DNA from: Clostridiaceae bacterium
Lineage (GTDB): Bacteria > Bacillota > Clostridia > Acetivibrionales > DUMC01
Length of the DNA: 8,399 nt
Direction: 5' to 3'
Assembly (NCBI GenBank): GCA_012512865.1
Contig: JAAZDH010000038.1
Location: 1-8,399 of the forward strand
Positions 5,478 to 8,399 of this stretch are shown here, piece by piece (position 1 is the stretch's first letter; the number at the start of each line of letters is the position of its first letter). The notes under the pieces were generated by a model. The model did not search any database. It was not told where the DNA came from and worked only from the letters and a program-made list of their open reading frames with translations. The position numbers and the translations under genes were made by a program.

Positions 5478-6683
5478 AAGGGAGTACCTGCTGTCAATTT
5501 TATCTTCCCTGTTTATCCACCTTCCATTCGTAAAATCGGGAAATGCCACCGGGGAACTGCCCATGTTGACCGACTGCTCCGACAACACGCTTATCGCCAT
5601 CCAGGCAGCCATGTCATACACATCTATCGGTGTGTTGGTTTTATTTATTATGCTGTCCGCAAAGGCTTCAAGCACCAGGTGGTCCATGCCGCCATGCCCG
5701 CCTTTTACGCCCCTTGACTCAAACTCCTTCCAGAGTGGATGCCCGTATTCTTCATAATAATCGTCTATGGGCTCCCAGACCTCGCCCTTGATACTGCCAT
5801 CTATATAAATTCCCTTCTTGTCTTCCATGTAAATCGCATTCGTGCCTTGTACCACGTTAAAACGGGAATAGGGCCTCGGGAGGCTGATATTGCGGGTTAC
5901 AAGAACTGTTTCTCCATGTGCGCATTTTATCAAGGTCTGGACCACGTCTCCGCTGGTAAAATCGTAATTAGCAAATCCATGGCCCGGCTCCCTGTTCTTC
6001 TTTATCCAGTCCCTTAGGCCAACTGCCTTCGATGCCATTGACACAAGTGAAACAAAGCGGTTGCCCCGGTTAATATTAAGCATCTTGGCTATCGGCCCTA
6101 CTCCGTGGGTAGGATAAAGGTCGCCGTTCCTATGCATATTGTTGTACAGGCGGTTACTTGGAGGGGGATATCCTTCCAACAGGTGCTCGCGCAAATCATG
6201 CCCGTAACCGCATTCGCAGTGGACCACCTCGCCAAACAGCCCCTTTTTTATCATATTAAGTACCATCATCTCGTACTTGCCGTAACAGCAATTTTCCAGG
6301 AGCATGCATGGCACCCCTGTTTCTTCGTATGTTCTCACAAGCTGCCAGCACTCCTCTATTGACGCGGCGGGCCCAACTTCAACGCCTGCGTATTTTCCTG
6401 CTTTCATGGCAGCTATTGCCAATGGGATATGGGTAATCCAGTGTGTTGCAATAACTACTCCTTCAATATCCTGCCGTCCCAGTAATTCATTATAGTCCGT
6501 ATAGGCTTCCGGCCTTTTTAGCCCTGCGCTATCAAATGCTCCAAAAATGACTTCAAAAGCCCCGGAATCCCTATCACAGACAGCTTTAATCTCAATTTCC
6601 TCCACCCTCATCATGGTTTGTATCAAACCGCAACCCCTGGGGCCTGTCCCTATAACGCCTATTTTTGCTTTTTGCTTTTCCAC
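5454..6683 (-). CDS. Gfo/Idh/MocA oxidoreductase, GH109 (alpha-N-acetylgalactosaminidase)-like
   Basis: A 409-residue NAD-binding protein. The Rossmann motif is G-V-I-G-T-G-P-R-G (9-17), with the acidic end of strand 2 at C-D-R-D (36-39). In place of the usual E-K-P, V-E-V-G-P-A lies at 101-106. Blocks typical of GH109 glycosidases follow: L-E-N-C-C-Y-G (129-135), Y-P-T-H-G-V-G-P (190-197), L-N-I-N-R-G-N-R-F (202-210), a later S-L-P-R-P-Y-S-R, and near the end G-H-G-G-M-D and F-P-D-F-T-N-G-R-W. GH109 enzymes use tightly bound NAD to cleave alpha-GalNAc by transient oxidation and elimination; Y190 and H193 sit in the expected catalytic block. There is no signal peptide, so it is probably cytoplasmic, and a plain sugar dehydrogenase remains possible. 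The start is a GTG at 6683 preceded by AAGGGTGG about 9 bases upstream; the nearest upstream ATG is out of frame. It has its own strong promoter and a roughly 130-base leader. Confidence 0.85.
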   Translation of the reverse strand: MEKQKAKIGVIGTGPRGCGLIQTMMRVEEIEIKAVCDRDSGAFEVIFGAFDSAGLKRPEAYTDYNELLGRQDIEGVVIATHWITHIPLAIAAMKAGKYAGVEVGPAASIEECWQLVRTYEETGVPCMLLENCCYGKYEMMVLNMIKKGLFGEVVHCECGYGHDLREHLLEGYPPPSNRLYNNMHRNGDLYPTHGVGPIAKMLNINRGNRFVSLVSMASKAVGLRDWIKKNREPGHGFANYDFTSGDVVQTLIKCAHGETVLVTRNISLPRPYSRFNVVQGTNAIYMEDKKGIYIDGSIKGEVWEPIDDYYEEYGHPLWKEFESRGVKGGHGGMDHLVLEAFADSIINKTNTPIDVYDMAAWMAISVLSEQSVNMGSSPVAFPDFTNGRWINREDKIDSRYSLDEIICKE

Positions 6684-6821
6684 TTTTTTATACCACCCTT
6701 CATTGCTTTATTGTTGTATCAAGCATTACCTTTATCATTCTGCGGCTTTTCACAAGGTTTCTGTCTCTGACCTGATCTCTCGAACTATGTTAATGATATC
6801 CTCTTCACTCTTTTATTACTT

Positions 6822-6850
6822 ATTATATTTTTATTATATTATATAGTAAA
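6822..6850 (-). promoter_or_regulatory. Promoter of the GH109-like gene
   Basis: On the minus strand TTTACT (6850-6845, 4 of 6 to TTGACA) and a perfect TATAAT (6827-6822) are separated by exactly 17 bases. Transcription should start near 6815. It lies just past the upstream terminator, so the oxidoreductase gene is an independent unit. The spacer is almost all A and T, so an overlapping alternative -10 exists. Confidence 0.65.
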
Positions 6851-6900
6851 CTTTCTTGGGAGTACATACAATAACGAGACCAAAAATTTGCATTGAAATT

Positions 6901-6955
6901 AAAAAATCCGCAAACTATTGTTTTGCCAAGGGGCGGCAAAAGCAACAACTTGCGG
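6901..6955 (-). terminator. Intrinsic terminator of the phosphodiester glycosidase gene
   Basis: A long hairpin spans 6908-6955. The outer stem is CCGCAA/TTGCGG, followed by a 4x4 internal loop. The inner stem is TTGTTTTGCC against GGCAAAA-G-CAA with one bulged base and a 7-base loop. On the minus strand it is followed directly by ATTTTTT (6907-6901). The glycosidase stop codon is 47 bases upstream. Stem plus T-run make this a standard Rho-independent terminator. Confidence 0.85.
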
Positions 6956-7001
6956 GTATAATTGGGGTTATAATAGGTATTTCTCTGCTTCGTATTTGTC
7001 T

Positions 7002-8240
7002 TTATTTTACCTGTACGATTATGCCTCCTGCCAGCGGCCTCTCGGTACCCTTGTGAGCAGGGATGTTCACTATTTTCCCTTCGACAATCATTTCCGTGGA
7101 TGCTCCTCCGTCAAGCATGGCTGCATTTATAACACCATAATCAAGAAGGAATTCTCCCAGTTCGCGTCCCGTAAGGCCATAGCTGTGCCCTGGCTGCCTT
7201 CCGTCCACTGTTAAAAGGACTACCTCGCCGTTTTCTTTAATGCCTAAAGCCGTTCTTGGGTCCCTGTTTGTAAGATTCCCTATCCAATGGTCATGCTCGC
7301 CGATTACAATTTCACCATCCTTGACTATCCAGCTTCCACATTCGTAAGCCTGCCCATCATCCCCAAGGTCAGGATGGTACAAAAGCTCAACCTTTTCACC
7401 TACGCTAAAAGGCATGCTGTCTTCAACCCTATCCGCTCCCGTCACAGCTCCTCCGTTTCCCATGCGGACAATCAACATGCCGTTCTCCGGTATTTCCACC
7501 TCACCGCTGTCTTCAATGATTCCAGTGATTACATTGTCTTTTACCACGATGGTCGTGCCTTTCCTGGTTTTTCCGTCCACGCCCTTGTTCGTGGTACCGT
7601 ACATCCGCGTGAATGCAATCCAGCCGCTGCCTTTTCTCCATGCATTTATATCGTCCAGTTCCAGGCTGGTTTCATCAGACTTTAGCCAGAGCCTGGTTTC
7701 CATCTCCCTTAGCTCTGCTTTGCCGTTGCTGAAAATAAATACCGGGTATTTACCCGTCGAGGCCGTTATAATCTCACCGTCAATTACTACCATGCCCGAA
7801 GGGTCCCCGTACTCGTAAAAAAAACCACCGTTTACGGCGGCATATGCCTTATGCTTTCCATACATCTCGCTTAAAAGCTGAAACCCAAAAAGGCGGTTAT
7901 ATGACAGCACCGGCTTGATTTTTACCTTACCCGATGCAGGGTTTATTTCAAGAATATTAATCGACTGCTCCAGCCCGTTTATTTCTATTTCCATGGTTAT
8001 ATGCACGACAGGGTTTGCAGGCTCTCCAGGTACGCTGTTTTCCAGGGTTGTTCCCGGTTCTGCCTCTTCACTGCCGTCTTCGGCCTCGCTGGTGCTGCGG
8101 CTTGAAATCCTGTCCTCCGCTAATAAAAAAAGGCACACAATCACCATGCATGCAATTGCAACAATTGCCCGCATTTTATGAGCCGTAATTTTTTTAAGCA
8201 AATTCCCTGTATTACCTATGTCACTTTTTATCCTTTCCAT
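7002..8240 (-). CDS. Phosphodiester glycosidase family protein (NAGPA/DUF2233), membrane-anchored
   Basis: A 412-residue protein. A positively charged N-terminus is followed by one hydrophobic helix (about residues 24-41) without a clear cleavage site. Then comes a Ser/Glu-rich linker (about 42-78) and a C-terminal NAGPA domain. Domain motifs visible are N-G-G-F-F (137-141), R-T-A-L-G-I (329-334), T-V-D-G-R (344-348), G-L-T-G-R-E-L (355-361) and the hallmark L-D-G-G-A-S-T (376-382). The family includes the mammalian enzyme that uncovers mannose-6-phosphate by removing GlcNAc from a phosphodiester. Bacterial members are thought to act on cell-surface or exopolysaccharide phosphodiesters. The domain should face outside, tethered by a signal anchor. 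The ATG at 8240 has only a weak AAAGAC ribosome site and lies 6 bases past a consensus -10 box, so the mRNA may be leaderless. An in-frame ATG at 8174 has no ribosome site either. It is followed by its own terminator, so it is a single-gene unit. Confidence 0.88.
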   Translation of the reverse strand: MERIKSDIGNTGNLLKKITAHKMRAIVAIACMVIVCLFLLAEDRISSRSTSEAEDGSEEAEPGTTLENSVPGEPANPVVHITMEIEINGLEQSINILEINPASGKVKIKPVLSYNRLFGFQLLSEMYGKHKAYAAVNGGFFYEYGDPSGMVVIDGEIITASTGKYPVFIFSNGKAELREMETRLWLKSDETSLELDDINAWRKGSGWIAFTRMYGTTNKGVDGKTRKGTTIVVKDNVITGIIEDSGEVEIPENGMLIVRMGNGGAVTGADRVEDSMPFSVGEKVELLYHPDLGDDGQAYECGSWIVKDGEIVIGEHDHWIGNLTNRDPRTALGIKENGEVVLLTVDGRQPGHSYGLTGRELGEFLLDYGVINAAMLDGGASTEMIVEGKIVNIPAHKGTERPLAGGIIVQVK

Positions 8241-8246
8241 GTCTTT

Positions 8247-8274
8247 ATTATACTTGATTATGCTTACGTATCAA
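8247..8274 (-). promoter_or_regulatory. Consensus promoter abutting the glycosidase start
   Basis: On the minus strand TTGATA (8274-8269, 5 of 6) and a perfect TATAAT (8252-8247) have a 16-base spacer. Only six bases (AAAGAC) separate the -10 box from the ATG at 8240, so the expected transcription start falls on or next to that A. Confidence 0.65.
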
Positions 8275-8318
8275 ATCATATTAAACACGAATTTTTGTTT
8301 TATGCTTTTTTATTCCGC

Positions 8319-8399
8319 TCACTTGTAAAAATCCTTGGACATCTGTTTGTACATCATATCCGCTATTCCAATGCCCCCCCGCCTTTGACGCTTCCTTCA
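8319..8399 (-). CDS. Flagellar rod-binding protein FlgJ-like, C-terminal end (partial, frame broken by a G7 tract)
   Basis: The minus-strand frame ending in TGA at 8321-8319 encodes G-G-I-G-I-A-D-M-M-Y-K-Q-M-S-K-D-F-Y-K. This closely resembles the end of the FlgJ rod-binding domain (enterobacterial FlgJ has G-L-G-L-A-D-M-M-V-K-Q-M, from memory), which helps cap and assemble the flagellar rod. The same frame meets a TGA at the extreme edge (8399-8397), so it cannot continue upstream as read. If the G7 run (C7 at 8374-8380 on the plus strand) had six Gs, the protein would read K-E-A-S-K-A-G-G-I-G-I-A-D, which looks natural. The observed length shifts the upstream frame into an unrelated tail ending at 8281. 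Sequencing error, pseudogene and slippage are all possible. Only about 25 codons are visible, so identity is moderately certain. Confidence 0.55.

Larger units (their letters stand above)
6684..7001 (-). promoter_or_regulatory. Intergenic region between the glycosidase and GH109-like genes
   Basis: The 318-base gap has no gene. It carries the terminator of the glycosidase gene (6901-6955), a consensus promoter for the oxidoreductase gene (6822-6850) and a roughly 130-base 5' leader. I see no recognisable riboswitch, T-box or attenuator fold in that leader. A direct repeat, TATTATATT (6821-6829 and 6832-6840), overlaps the promoter. Confidence 0.6.

Noticed and set aside
5125..5757. 210-codon plus-strand reading frame bridging the dehydrogenase start and oxidoreductase end
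   Set aside because: It spans a promoter, a hairpin and two antisense gene ends, so it is not a plausible gene.
6684..6815. Riboswitch or T-box in the GH109-like gene leader
   Set aside because: No conserved T-box or known riboswitch core, and no terminator/antiterminator pair, could be recognised by eye.
7414..7818. 134-codon plus-strand reading frame inside the glycosidase gene
   Set aside because: Antisense shadow of a well-supported NAGPA-domain gene, with no start signals.

Overview
The window looks like chromosomal DNA of an anaerobic, spore-former-like Firmicute, most likely a member of the Clostridia. The evidence is a LipO-type sugar-binding protein end, a SorE-like zinc dehydrogenase, a GH109-like oxidoreductase, AGGAGG-type ribosome binding sites, sigma-A-like promoters, and a flagellar rod protein end at the right edge. 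No species can be named from this sequence alone.

Layout. Bases 1-2265 (plus strand) hold the 3' part of an ABC-transporter sugar-binding protein and a complete sialidase-type Asp-box beta-propeller protein. They are separated by an AT-rich promoter region containing tandem 12-base repeats. From 2199 to the right edge every gene is on the minus strand. In transcription order (right to left) these are the tail of a flgJ-like rod-binding protein (8319-8399), a membrane-anchored phosphodiester glycosidase (NAGPA domain, 7002-8240), a GH109-like Gfo/Idh/MocA oxidoreductase (5454-6683), a SorE-like medium-chain zinc dehydrogenase (3992-5263), and the lipoate pair lipB-lipA (3825-2199). Strong signals separate several of these: a textbook intrinsic terminator at 6901-6955, a consensus promoter at 6822-6850, a hairpin at 5349-5374, and a consensus promoter directly abutting the glycosidase start.

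Function. lipB and lipA form the two-step endogenous lipoate pathway and are clearly housekeeping. The binding protein, the sialidase-like protein, the GH109-like enzyme, the phosphodiester glycosidase and the sugar-phosphate-type dehydrogenase share a loose carbohydrate or glycan theme, but they lie in at least three transcription units. A joint pathway is an inference only.

The most unusual points are: (i) the sialidase and lipA genes converge and overlap by 67 bases at a composition break, so each gene's C-terminal tail is antisense to the other; (ii) a G7 tract puts the expected flgJ end out of frame; (iii) the glycosidase promoter predicts a leaderless or near-leaderless mRNA; (iv) a GC-rich REP-like palindrome lies upstream of lipB; (v) degenerate copies of the 3' end of the GH109-like gene follow its stop codon. 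No complete new multi-gene system was recognised.
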